From a virus: a stretch of DNA of 64,000 nucleotides. The stretch spans positions 62,001 through 126,000 of the IMG/VR virus record IMGVR_UViG_3300018080_000116. One strand, written 5' to 3'. The notes beneath the pieces were generated by a model that had not been told where the DNA came from, did no database searches, and worked only from the letters and a program-made list of their open reading frames with translations. Of the stretch, positions 21,061-27,679 are shown in pieces (position 1 is the stretch's first letter; every line of letters starts with the position of its first letter). The position numbers and the translations under genes are program-made.

Positions 21061-21106
21061 TCAATCCCAGCGATATATCCCACCGATGTATCCTGGGGAA
21101 GTATCC
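21061..21106. promoter_or_regulatory. GATATATCC iteron block 3
   Basis: Four repeats ending in ATCC at 21067, 21080, 21093 and 21106, spaced exactly 13 bases. Closely resembles block 1 including the leading GATCAATCC. Between the gene ending at 21056 and the gene starting at 21140. Confidence 0.6.
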
Positions 21107-21139
21107 TGCGTTCTGTCCCTTAAACCTACGGAGATCATC

Positions 21140-21481
21140 ATGCAGTTTGTCGCCCACCCGCCCCGTCGCCTGCGTTCCCACCTGCGGCGTCTCGCCCAGG
21201 CCCAGGCCCTCCCGCTGCTGCTGGTTGGCCCGAAGCACACCGGCATCCGCCACGGCTACTGGTACGCCACGATCTACAACGGCCTGCTCGTGGCCATCAC
21301 CAAGAAGCCGGTCGCCACCAGGGACGAGGGGCGTGGCCCCGAGGCCCTGCACCGGTTCGGTCGCAAGGCCAGCGAGTACCGTGTGCGGAGCGGCAGCTAC
21401 GTGCAGGCCCAGGTCATCGAGGGCGGCAAGAAGGTCGCCCCCAAGTGGGACGCCCGCACCGGTCGCCGGATCGCCGCCTAG
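21140..21481 (+). CDS. basic protein, 113 aa
   Basis: ATG at 21140 with CTACGGAGATCATC upstream, downstream of iteron block 3. Strongly basic (PPRRLRSHLRRLAQAQALPL, WDARTGRRIAA) with a beta-type centre (YWYATIYNGLLVAITKK). A nucleic-acid-binding role would fit the charge; family unknown. Confidence 0.65.
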   Translation: MQFVAHPPRRLRSHLRRLAQAQALPLLLVGPKHTGIRHGYWYATIYNGLLVAITKKPVATRDEGRGPEALHRFGRKASEYRVRSGSYVQAQVIEGGKKVAPKWDARTGRRIAA

Positions 21482-21530
21482 AATCGTCTGTGCGGCCCGC
21501 TGAGGTACTTTCACCCCCGGAGGCAACACC

Positions 21531-21731
21531 ATGCTCACCATCGACGAGAACGACGCCAGGAACGACGTGGAAGGCCAGGACGCCGAGATCAACGACCCCT
21601 GCGGCATGTGCGGTGGCCAGCTTGAGCCCCTCGGCCAACTGGCCTGCCTGCTGCACCTACGTTGCCGCAACTGCGGCATGATGTTCAACCGGCCCGTGGC
21701 CGGATGCGGCGACGGTGGCCGCATGTTCTAG
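21531..21731 (+). CDS. zinc-ribbon protein, 66 aa
   Basis: ATG at 21531 with CGGAGGCAACACC upstream. Acidic first 20 residues then CGMCGGQLEPLGQLACLLHLRC with RNCGMMFN: a two-CxxC zinc ribbon (Cys 24, 27 and 45, 48). Followed by a terminator. Function unknown. Confidence 0.65.
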   Translation: MLTIDENDARNDVEGQDAEINDPCGMCGGQLEPLGQLACLLHLRCRNCGMMFNRPVAGCGDGGRMF

Positions 21732-21739
21732 TGATCCCC

Positions 21740-21776
21740 AGACCCACCGGGCAGCCGCCCGGTGGGTCTCTCTTTT
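21740..21776 (+). terminator. intrinsic terminator
   Basis: Arms 21740-21752 (AGACCCACCGGGC) and 21757-21769, loop AGCC, followed by CTCTTTT. Confidence 0.75.
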
Positions 21777-21786
21777 GGAGCGTACC

Positions 21787-21939
21787 ATGTTAGGTCTCAA
21801 CGGCGAGGTCATCAGAGCCATGCAGCGACTCGGCATCGAGCCCCCGTCGCTACCGATGCGACCCTCGCCTCCCCTCGTCCCGGCTGATCGCCAGGACGAC
21901 AGCACCACCAACGGAGAAAACGATGAAGGCGTTAATTGA
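21787..21939 (+). CDS. micro-protein, 50 aa
   Basis: ATG at 21787 with TTGGAGCGTACC upstream, right after the terminator. Short helix (LNGEVIRAMQRLGIE) then Pro-rich and acidic tail. Overlaps the next gene by 17 bases. Weakly supported beyond its ribosome site. Confidence 0.5.
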   Translation: MLGLNGEVIRAMQRLGIEPPSLPMRPSPPLVPADRQDDSTTNGENDEGVN

Positions 21940-22735
21940 AGTCGATCTTGCCGGTTGCGAAGGCATCCACCGGCAGCAGGCGCTCGACGTGCTCGCCGCC
22001 GTAGTGGACGGCAGCACCATGAGCGAGGCCCTTAGCACCGGCCTGTTCAACAGCAGCCTGTTCGAGTTGAGCAGGTTGGCCAAGCCTCAGTATGAGGGCG
22101 GCAACTGCCCGGACTGCGGCGAGCCGATCCCCGACGATGCGACGTTCGGCGACGGCTGCGAGAACTGCGAACACGTCTTCGTATGGGGGCACGATGAAGG
22201 CGACGAGCCCGAGGCCCCCGGCGTCAACTCATTGCGAGTGGTCGGCCTGGATGAAGGCATGAGGGTCGCCGTCCCGCACCTGACGGTCTACGTCGATCCC
22301 GAGCGAGTCGGCACCCCGTTCATGGTGGACGAGGATGGCCCGGACGACGAGCACGGCAGGCGATGCCCTGGCAGCAGTGGCAACCGCTACGCCTCGGCAG
22401 AGGCAGCAGGCCAGTACGTGGCCCGCTGGTTGAGCGATCCCCATGACGACCGTGGGTTACACCCTCTCGGCACTCGGAGTGGCACCCACGTGTCGGTGGT
22501 GGATGGTGGCACCGAGGTACGCCCCTGCATCGTGGACGTGGACAACAACACCGTCACCTTCCTCGACCCCAGCGACACGCATGGGCTCAAGGCGGCAAGG
22601 CCCGACAGTGAGTACCTGCTGATCCACAACGACCCCTTCTACTCCAACTGCCACCAACACCCTGTTGCCCACGTCAGCAGGAAGCCCGAGGACTGGCCCA
22701 CTGCCGAGACCGAGGACACGTACTACTACGAGTAG
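21923..22735 (+). CDS. hypothetical protein with zinc ribbon, 270 aa
   Basis: ATG at 21923 with ACGGAGAAAACG upstream. Residues 1-55 helical, then a zinc ribbon CPDCGEPIPDDATFGDGCENCEHVF (about residues 60-84), then an acidic body with LDEGMRVAVPHLTVYVDPE and a His-rich end (NDPFYSNCHQHPVAHVS). Last gene of the rightward block. Family unknown. Confidence 0.65.
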   Translation: MKALIEVDLAGCEGIHRQQALDVLAAVVDGSTMSEALSTGLFNSSLFELSRLAKPQYEGGNCPDCGEPIPDDATFGDGCENCEHVFVWGHDEGDEPEAPGVNSLRVVGLDEGMRVAVPHLTVYVDPERVGTPFMVDEDGPDDEHGRRCPGSSGNRYASAEAAGQYVARWLSDPHDDRGLHPLGTRSGTHVSVVDGGTEVRPCIVDVDNNTVTFLDPSDTHGLKAARPDSEYLLIHNDPFYSNCHQHPVAHVSRKPEDWPTAETEDTYYYE

Positions 22736-22741
22736 ATCATA

Positions 22742-22772
22742 GCGAGCACCAGGGCATCACCCTGGTGCTCGC
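22742..22772. terminator. hairpin, 13-bp stem
   Basis: Arms 22742-22754 (GCGAGCACCAGGG) and 22760-22772; no T-run. Directly after the last gene of the block. Confidence 0.5.
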
Positions 22773-22775
22773 ACT

Positions 22776-22829
22776 GCACCACACCACACGTGCCATGCAC
22801 CACACCACACGTACCGTGTGGTGTGGTGC
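22776..22829. repeat. GCACCACACCACACGT direct plus inverted repeat
   Basis: The 16-base unit occurs at 22776-22791 and 22797-22812; its inverse follows at 22815-22829, so the second copy can form a 15-bp hairpin with loop TAC (22797-22829). The tail CTCACTATCTTTT could serve as a weak terminator. Confidence 0.6.
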
Positions 22830-22963
22830 TCACTATCTTTTGTGCAACTCGTGAGGATTTGCCAATGAGGTAGCTAGGGATTTGTCATGTGTTGCTGTGG
22901 ATTTATAGCAGCACACGATCACCGCATCACCACCACGCTGCTGCCCGCAGTGCTCGCACCATG

Positions 22964-22978
22964 AGTGCGGATGTATAA
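22964..22978 (+). promoter_or_regulatory. promoter-like element, class II (AGTGCGGATGTATAA)
   Basis: Matches AGTNC-x-x-ATGTATAA. No gene starts within 200 bases; a 14-bp hairpin follows 10 bases later, so it could make a short RNA or be a relic. Confidence 0.45.
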
Positions 22979-22987
22979 GCAGGACCA

Positions 22988-23018
22988 TGCGCCCCTGGTG
23001 CTACGCACCAGGGGCGCA
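22988..23018. terminator. perfect hairpin, 14-bp stem, loop TAC
   Basis: Arms 22988-23001 (TGCGCCCCTGGTGC) and 23005-23018, no T-run. Confidence 0.5.
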
Positions 23019-23031
23019 GCCTGGGCCAGCA

Positions 23032-23052
23032 CCGCCTCTATACAACTGCCCT
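23032..23052 (-). promoter_or_regulatory. promoter-like element, leftward (GGCAGTTGTATAGAGGCGG)
   Basis: Third copy of the CAGTTGTATA element seen at 8221 (leftward) and 8354 (rightward). It points to the hairpin at 22988 and to no gene. Confidence 0.35.
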
Positions 23053-23134
23053 CGTTGCATAATTTCTAATGCAAAAATTATTTTCAATTTCCTTTGGCGC
23101 TGGTCCCATACCCCCACCCCCTTGACAGGCTTTT

Positions 23135-23184
23135 GGGACTCCTTTTCTTTTTTCAACGGGACTCCTAAAAAATCTGGGACTCCT
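23135..23184. repeat. three GGGACTCCT repeats
   Basis: Copies at 23135-23143, 23158-23166 and 23176-23184 in the 60 bases before the sulfotransferase start. They may be operator sites; on the opposite strand each reads AGGAGTCCC. Confidence 0.5.
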
Positions 23185-23194
23185 AAATATTTCC

Positions 23195-23740
23195 ATGGCC
23201 GTATATTTGCGAAATTGCGTTTTCATTCATGTTCCCAAGACTGGAGGAACATGGGCAGGACAAGTTCTGAAGGAGTTGGGATTGGTCATTCACGGTCGTT
23301 GTGGCAATCATGATTCTCCTGTGCTTCACAAGCCGGGATTTGCTTTTGTTCGTCATCCTGAGGGTTGGGCATCATCTTGGTGGTGTCATCGTCGAAGGCA
23401 CAATTGGGAATGGCGAGACAGGAGATTGGAAAACGCCTGCAAATCGAAAGACTTCAGGGGTTGGGTCAAGAACATCATTCAGCATCCTGGCATTTTGAAA
23501 TCTAGTCTGGAGGACTTCATTGGGTGCTACTCTGACGATCTCCAATTGGGCCGAACAGAAACGATAAGGAGAGATCTGATTGATTTCCTTTCGCAGTTCG
23601 GCGAGAAGTTTGATGCCGATTTCATTCGCAAAAAGCCGAGAGTCCATGTGAGCAAAGGTTGCCCCACGATTCCCGATGATTTACTGGAAGACTTTCGTGC
23701 CAGTCAGTACGACTATTACGAGAAGTATGGTTACCTGTAA
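23195..23740 (+). CDS. sulfotransferase-family protein, 181 aa
   Basis: The start region VFIHVPKTGGTWAGQVL is the 5'-phosphosulfate-binding loop of PAPS-dependent sulfotransferases (PKTGGTW), and FAFVRHPEGWASSWW (about residues 49-63) is the 3'-phosphate-binding segment (R-x-P-x-S type). Such enzymes move sulfate from PAPS to sugars, lipids or peptides; this short form (181 aa versus the usual 220-300) is complete by motifs. It stands alone with non-coding DNA on both sides, has no Shine-Dalgarno sequence, and is visibly richer in A/T than the block before it, which suggests recent acquisition. It may modify a surface glycan. Confidence 0.8.
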   Translation: MAVYLRNCVFIHVPKTGGTWAGQVLKELGLVIHGRCGNHDSPVLHKPGFAFVRHPEGWASSWWCHRRRHNWEWRDRRLENACKSKDFRGWVKNIIQHPGILKSSLEDFIGCYSDDLQLGRTETIRRDLIDFLSQFGEKFDADFIRKKPRVHVSKGCPTIPDDLLEDFRASQYDYYEKYGYL

Positions 23741-23744
23741 AAAT

Positions 23745-23774
23745 GGCCCGCTCGGGCGTGAGCCTGGGCGGGCC
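23745..23774 (+). terminator. hairpin after the sulfotransferase gene
   Basis: Arms 23745-23757 and 23762-23774 pair over 13 positions (two of them G-U), loop GTGA. No T-run follows. Confidence 0.5.
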
Positions 23775-23994
23775 GGTGTCGAACGTCGAAGGTCTTGTCT
23801 GGCTGATCCTGTCCGACAACTATCTGGGTGACGAACTCGGGCGAGAATCCAGAATATTTCGGGTTGGGTTATTGGCGGGTAATTGGTGGGGAAATTGTGG
23901 GGGAATAGCGAATTTGCGCAGATCCGTCTCAGATCTGAGACAATTTATAAATCGACGAGAACTCTACGTGCGCCAAAAGGCGCTTGGGGGCCAC

Positions 23995-24618
23995 AAGTCC
24001 TTGGCAGTCCTAGAGTTATTACTTTTCGAACGTTCTGCAACGTTCCGGAACGTTGGGAACCCTGGGAACTCGATTTAGGTAAGTCGTTATCAGCGATGGA
24101 CTTACGCTAACTCAAATTTGAGCTTCTATAGATTATCTAATCTTGTTGGCGATCAATTAGATTTTTCTCGACGCAAGTCCTTATCACGCAGCAACTTGAG
24201 AAAAAATTCAGAAAATTTAGCGAATCACATGAAAACCTTCCGGGTTTTCACCGTACTATCAGTACGGGCGACTTCTTGATTTAGATGGCCCTCGGCGTGT
24301 TCAAGGCGGGTGAAGCGGGCCCTTTTCAATTAGATAAGTCCTTTGCTGCCAATGGTTTCCGTATTAGATCTACGCAAATCGAAGGGTTCCCGAGGGCCTG
24401 ATTTGTCGTAACTTAGGCAATCTGGATATGGCTAGGCAGGCGAAATCGCCGAAACTATTGCTCGTGCGAATGCACATGTGCATCATTTTCACCAATTTGG
24501 AGTGTCAGCAAGACCTGCCGGTCGGAATCAGACCGGAACTGGTTCGGAACTGGTACGGAAAATGTGGCATGATTGCGAATTCGTTTAGTTTATGATGGCC
24601 CTTTCGTACCAAGGACTT
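23995..24618. repeat. dispersed AAGTCCTT motif
   Basis: AAGTCCTT at 23995-24002, 24175-24182 and 24336-24343; AAGTCGTT at 24081-24088; inverted GGACTTAC at 24098-24105 and AAGGACTT at 24611-24618. Flanks are also alike (TTATCAGCG, TTATCACGC, TTGCTGCC). A related TAAGTCCTT lies at 7564. Confidence 0.45.
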
Positions 24619-24793
24619 ACGACGGATTACTAATAAGTGTGTGCGTTACACGATTTGTAACGAGTGCTACCCAGAAGGTAGCAGAAATTTAGTTGGCCCT
24701 ACACCGATAGGTGTATCCCCGAGGGTTGACATTTCTGGGAGAGATGTTCCAATTGGCGGAATACTGCCGTTGCCTCTACATGGAGGGTTGGCC

Positions 24794-24991
24794 ATGACGT
24801 TCCTTACGAAGCCACCTCCCGCTCTCGATCCCTCGCTGGTCGAAGTCATCTATCAGGCGCATTCGGAGTAGGAAGTCAAAGACGCCACGCTGGACTTCCT
24901 CATCGCTCGCTACCCCATCCGGATTCCTTTGGGGGAAGCGAAGCGGATTCTTGTGGATGCGATCAGGATGTTCCGAGAGCGAGGGTTCTAG
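24794..24991 (+). pseudogene. short gene interrupted by an in-frame amber codon
   Basis: ATG at 24794 has GGAGGGTTGGCC upstream. The frame reads MTFLTKPPPALDPSLVEV-IYQAHSE, then TAG at 24869-24871, then continues as EVKDATLDFLIARYPIRI-PLGEAKRILVDAIRMF to a TAG at 24989-24991. The part after the amber has normal amphipathic helices, and the final stop overlaps the convergent methyltransferase stop (CTAG) as true genes here do. Many genes in the window end in TAG, so recoding of amber is unlikely in general; nonsense mutation, read-through or a sequence error are the options. Confidence 0.5.
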
Positions 24992-25569
24992 GAAAGAACT
25001 TTCCGGACGATAGCTTCAATGCTGTACTCGCCAAGCGAGTGTTCGTAGTCACCTGCGGACTTGAACCCCTCGTCCAAGATCCTTAGCTGGATGACTCTGG
25101 CCCGTGGCAGTGCGCCAAGAATTTCGTCGAGCAACCCCTTTGTGGTAGGTGGCGCATCTTCTTCTGGCCTGTGGGGAACCCAGAAGGTTTTGTGATCGTG
25201 ATTCCACCTACTTGGTGGTGCGAGTTTCTTTTCATAGAGATCACGATGAGGGACCAGAACTATTAGGTGGCCTCCCGGCTTCAAGATGCGATACCAATTG
25301 AACAGTGCCCTTTTTGGGTTCTTTACATGTTCGAGAATATGACTGGCGTGGACGACATCGTAGTGATTGTTTGGCACGCCTTTCATAAAGGTTGCATCTC
25401 CATCTCCTTTACACATGTCCCACACGGTCCAATTTTCATTATCGGGATGGAGTTGGGTTTGTGGTTTGCAGCCGCCGCCAATGTCGATGCCCTTTGCATT
25501 TGGTGGGGCGAACTTGTCATACCAACCTTCACGTTCTCTGCGATCTTTTGCTTTCAATATCTCTGTCAT
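24988..25569 (-). CDS. class I SAM-dependent methyltransferase, 193 aa
   Basis: Methyltransf_11-type fold: GIDIGGGCKP (about residues 27-36) is the SAM-binding loop, VWDMCKGDG follows strand 2, and ASHILEHVKNPKRALFNWYRILKPGG (about 74-99) is the typical EHV-NP-LKPGG segment. Substrate unknown; small-molecule, lipid or sugar methylation is most common in this group. Starts right after the stop of the next leftward gene (TAAATG). Confidence 0.85.
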   Translation of the reverse strand: MTEILKAKDRREREGWYDKFAPPNAKGIDIGGGCKPQTQLHPDNENWTVWDMCKGDGDATFMKGVPNNHYDVVHASHILEHVKNPKRALFNWYRILKPGGHLIVLVPHRDLYEKKLAPPSRWNHDHKTFWVPHRPEEDAPPTTKGLLDEILGALPRARVIQLRILDEGFKSAGDYEHSLGEYSIEAIVRKVLS

Positions 25570-26274
25570 TTATGCAGCCCTATACCTCCAGATGACCTTC
25601 GGCAACCTGAAGTCCTCTCTATATGTAAGAGAGTCTGCATCGGGATAAATATAAGCCATGACGATTCTGGAGCCGTCGTGCGGATCAAAAGCAGAGCGGA
25701 TCTGTCCATCATCAAGACGCAGCATAGAAGGACGACTTGCATCGTTGTATTGTTCGAGCATCCGGCGAGCCGTCGCTTTCACTTGATTGGCGTCACGGAC
25801 ACGAATGGTCATGCCATCCTGGGAAAGTACAGCATAGAGTTCAGCATCACCCCTGAGATCTCTACCGGGTTTGCCACGCCATTCAACCTTTACGGCGATG
25901 TCACTGCCACTATCTCGGAATTTGGCTTGGATGGCGGTCTTCTGCCCACCATCAACTCTCCAGCCGTCGATCTTGCGGTGCATGTCCTGTTGCATTGAAG
26001 ATTGTTCAATTTCCCAACCAGAGACCTCAGCCAGAGCTTTAAGGATGAGAGATTCAATGCTTTTGCCAGCATCGACACGGGTCTGTACGTCCATGCCTGA
26101 AATCTCACCACGACCAACCTCTTCTTCGCCACGCACTTTCAGCTTGCGAAGTCTGGCCCTGCTTGGGTCGTTACCAAACGCACCGGGCACATGGCCTCTT
26201 CTAGGTCCACGCCCCTGTCCGAATCTGAAGCGATTAGCTTCGTCTATTCGTAACCACAATTCGTAAAAATCCAT
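25570..26274 (-). CDS. hypothetical protein with capsid-targeting-like N-terminus, 234 aa
   Basis: ATG at 26274 is chosen because the product then begins MDFYELWLRIDEA, which matches the short F-x-x-[WF]-[LMCV] tag seen on seven other proteins here. It is followed by a basic, Gly-rich stretch (RFGQGRGPRRGHVPGAFG). The body (residues 80-234) has alternating strands and helices (WRVDGGQKTAIQAKFRDSG, IRVRDANQVKATARRMLEQY) reminiscent of a restriction-endonuclease-like fold (xQAKF, a possible E/Q-x-K core). I would not assign a function on that alone. Confidence 0.6.
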   Translation of the reverse strand: MDFYELWLRIDEANRFRFGQGRGPRRGHVPGAFGNDPSRARLRKLKVRGEEEVGRGEISGMDVQTRVDAGKSIESLILKALAEVSGWEIEQSSMQQDMHRKIDGWRVDGGQKTAIQAKFRDSGSDIAVKVEWRGKPGRDLRGDAELYAVLSQDGMTIRVRDANQVKATARRMLEQYNDASRPSMLRLDDGQIRSAFDPHDGSRIVMAYIYPDADSLTYREDFRLPKVIWRYRAA

Positions 26275-26322
26275 GCAAGTATATAGCAACCACTTTCATA
26301 AATAACGCAGGAGACAATCGTA

Positions 26323-26700
26323 ATGAATTTTCGGAAATGGCTAGAGGCATCAATGGACCCACCCAGTCTGGGCGATTTCATGAATTGGGCGAACAAGAGG
26401 GAAGATCACATGTACTCCAAGGGCGTCAAGGATGCCCAGGACGACAACTATGATCCGCCCGGAATGGGAAGCCCATTGTCTTCTGATTGGCGTTTTTCTT
26501 ACATGCTGGGATGGCGAGCCATGGGAAAAAGAATCCCACCAGGAAAGACTAGCCGCTCATCCTTGAGCGACCGAGAATGGTTTGCCATGAAATTGCGGGA
26601 GAAAAGATATGCCGCAGCCAGCCCTGACAAATACATCGATGCCACTGCCGCTCAAGATCCCAAGTGGAATGACCCCGACTACAACCCAGAAGAAGGTTAG
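26323..26700 (+). CDS. hypothetical protein with capsid-targeting-like N-terminus, 125 aa
   Basis: One of two rightward genes in the leftward block. ATG at 26323 with AGGAGACAATCGTA upstream and TTCATAAATAACG before that (similar to a T4-type late promoter TATAAATA). Starts MNFRKWLEASMDPP, the same tag as several neighbours of the virion genes. The rest is hydrophilic with WRFSYMLGWRAMGKR. The stop overlaps that of the convergent gene (TTAG). Possibly co-packaged; function unknown. Confidence 0.65.
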   Translation: MNFRKWLEASMDPPSLGDFMNWANKREDHMYSKGVKDAQDDNYDPPGMGSPLSSDWRFSYMLGWRAMGKRIPPGKTSRSSLSDREWFAMKLREKRYAAASPDKYIDATAAQDPKWNDPDYNPEEG

Positions 26701-27173
26701 CTTCTTCTGAAATAATAGCCGTTCGTACATTCATCGTACTTGGTCAAACCGAAGACGAAATCGGCCTCACTGAAATGAGCACCAATTTCCATATAGCGAT
26801 CAGCCGCATCACGGTCGCCCGCAGCGCCCGTATTACGGTCGTAATACTTGTGGGCCATCTGAGCCAGATGGTAAGCGTGGTCACGAGCGGAGAAGTCTTC
26901 CGGCAACTGGATCTCCGTCCTCTTGACGATCTCGTGCCATTGATGGGGTTTATGCGCCTGAGCTTCGAGCCTGAGCAAATGAAGCATGGCAAGCCCCGCC
27001 GCCCGGAAGTATTCATCTCCCGTGTTGACACAATCGACGGCTACTTCGAGACTATTCCAGTATTTTCGCCGGGACTCTTCAGTCTCGATCCATGTTTTGA
27101 GCGTGGCCAGTTCTTCGTCCGTGGCCTTGCGTAGATCGTCCTCACGCACTCTCCAGTTCACCAACCTTGCCAT
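26697..27173 (-). CDS. hypothetical helical protein, 158 aa
   Basis: ATG at 27173 with GGAGAGAAAGAG upstream; a longer in-frame start is possible but overlaps the previous gene fully. Helical throughout (DDLRKATDEELATLKTWIETEESRRKYW, RDHAYHLAQMAHKYYDRN). Family unknown. Confidence 0.65.
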   Translation of the reverse strand: MARLVNWRVREDDLRKATDEELATLKTWIETEESRRKYWNSLEVAVDCVNTGDEYFRAAGLAMLHLLRLEAQAHKPHQWHEIVKRTEIQLPEDFSARDHAYHLAQMAHKYYDRNTGAAGDRDAADRYMEIGAHFSEADFVFGLTKYDECTNGYYFRRS

Positions 27174-27369
27174 CTCTTTCTCTCCTTGTTCTGTCTGCGA
27201 GATCCTGCCACCATTGTACCTGTTCGACAAGCTCAGATTTATCGACACCGAACTTGTCCATAAGGTTCATGACATCTATGTAGGCCAAGCCGCCGTAGAG
27301 GGGCATTTCTGCCCGCAACCAACCTCTTAGCATGCACTCGACGACTTCACGCTCCCTCTCCGTCAGCAT
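27142..27369 (-). CDS. small helix-turn-helix-like protein, 75 aa
   Basis: ATG at 27369 with AAGGAGACAACGAG upstream. Starts LTEREREVVECMLRGW, similar in wording to the start of LuxR/sigma-4-type helix-turn-helix domains, but the second and third helices are not clear (YIDVMNLMDKFGVDKSEL). Overlaps its downstream neighbour by 32 bases. Treat DNA binding as a guess. Confidence 0.55.
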   Translation of the reverse strand: MLTEREREVVECMLRGWLRAEMPLYGGLAYIDVMNLMDKFGVDKSELVEQVQWWQDLADRTRRERDGKVGELESA

Positions 27370-27679
27370 CTCGTTGTCTCCTTGCCATTTGGGCCAGCAA
27401 CTTGCCTATGATCGGAAGTTCTTCTTCCAGCTTATCGAGCTTCTTGTCATTCTCGGCCTGCCGTTCATCCATCTTCTCTTTCCATTGTTGGTCAATGAAG
27501 TGGGTGGCCTTGGCCAAGCAGGCTTGATATTCCTTCTGCGTGATGATCCCCTTGGACATCAAAGCAATGACAAGAGCATAGTGGTTGATTAGGTGGATCT
27601 GATTCGTGCCGATGAGCACTTCATTGTAATTCGGACCCTGGATCAGTTGACGAAGTGTGTCCTTCGTTTCGTCACTCAT
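27347..27679 (-). CDS. hypothetical helical protein, 110 aa
   Basis: ATG at 27679 has GGGAGCT directly upstream, better placed than the ATG at 27688. Long helices with a charged coiled coil near residues 60-90 (WKEKMDERQAENDKKLDKLEEEL). Overlaps both neighbours by a few bases. Function unknown. Confidence 0.65.
   Translation of the reverse strand: MSDETKDTLRQLIQGPNYNEVLIGTNQIHLINHYALVIALMSKGIITQKEYQACLAKATHFIDQQWKEKMDERQAENDKKLDKLEEELPIIGKLLAQMARRQRDADGEGA

Larger units (their letters stand above)
22736..23194. other. 459-base non-coding segment with three hairpins
   Basis: Holds hairpins 22742-22772, 22797-22829 and 22988-23018, a class II promoter-like element (22964), a leftward TTGTATAGAGGCGG element (23032-23052), and three GGGACTCCT repeats (23135, 23158, 23176) before the sulfotransferase gene. 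No gene recognised. Confidence 0.6.
23741..24793. other. 1.05-kb non-coding, AT-richer segment with degenerate repeats
   Basis: Starts with a hairpin (23745-23774). Holds five copies of AAGTCSTT / AAGGACTT (23995, 24081, 24098, 24175, 24336, 24611 region), two CAATTAGAT, two GATGGCCCT and clustered AACGTT and GAAC palindromes near 24026-24058. No gene was accepted: frames at 23743 and 24641 begin inside the hairpin or lack coding character. Confidence 0.55.

Noticed and set aside
22987-23313. 108-residue rightward frame across the hairpin at 22988
   Set aside because: Begins in a perfect hairpin and overlaps the sulfotransferase start in another frame; no coding character.
23743-24078. 111-residue rightward frame after the sulfotransferase gene
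   Set aside because: Its start lies in the hairpin 23745-23774 and it has no ribosome site; the sequence contains the short repeats that mark the non-coding stretch.
24641-24871. 76-residue rightward frame before the amber-interrupted gene
   Set aside because: The segment before 24794 has no ribosome site or protein character; the ATG at 24794 has GGAGGG at the right distance.
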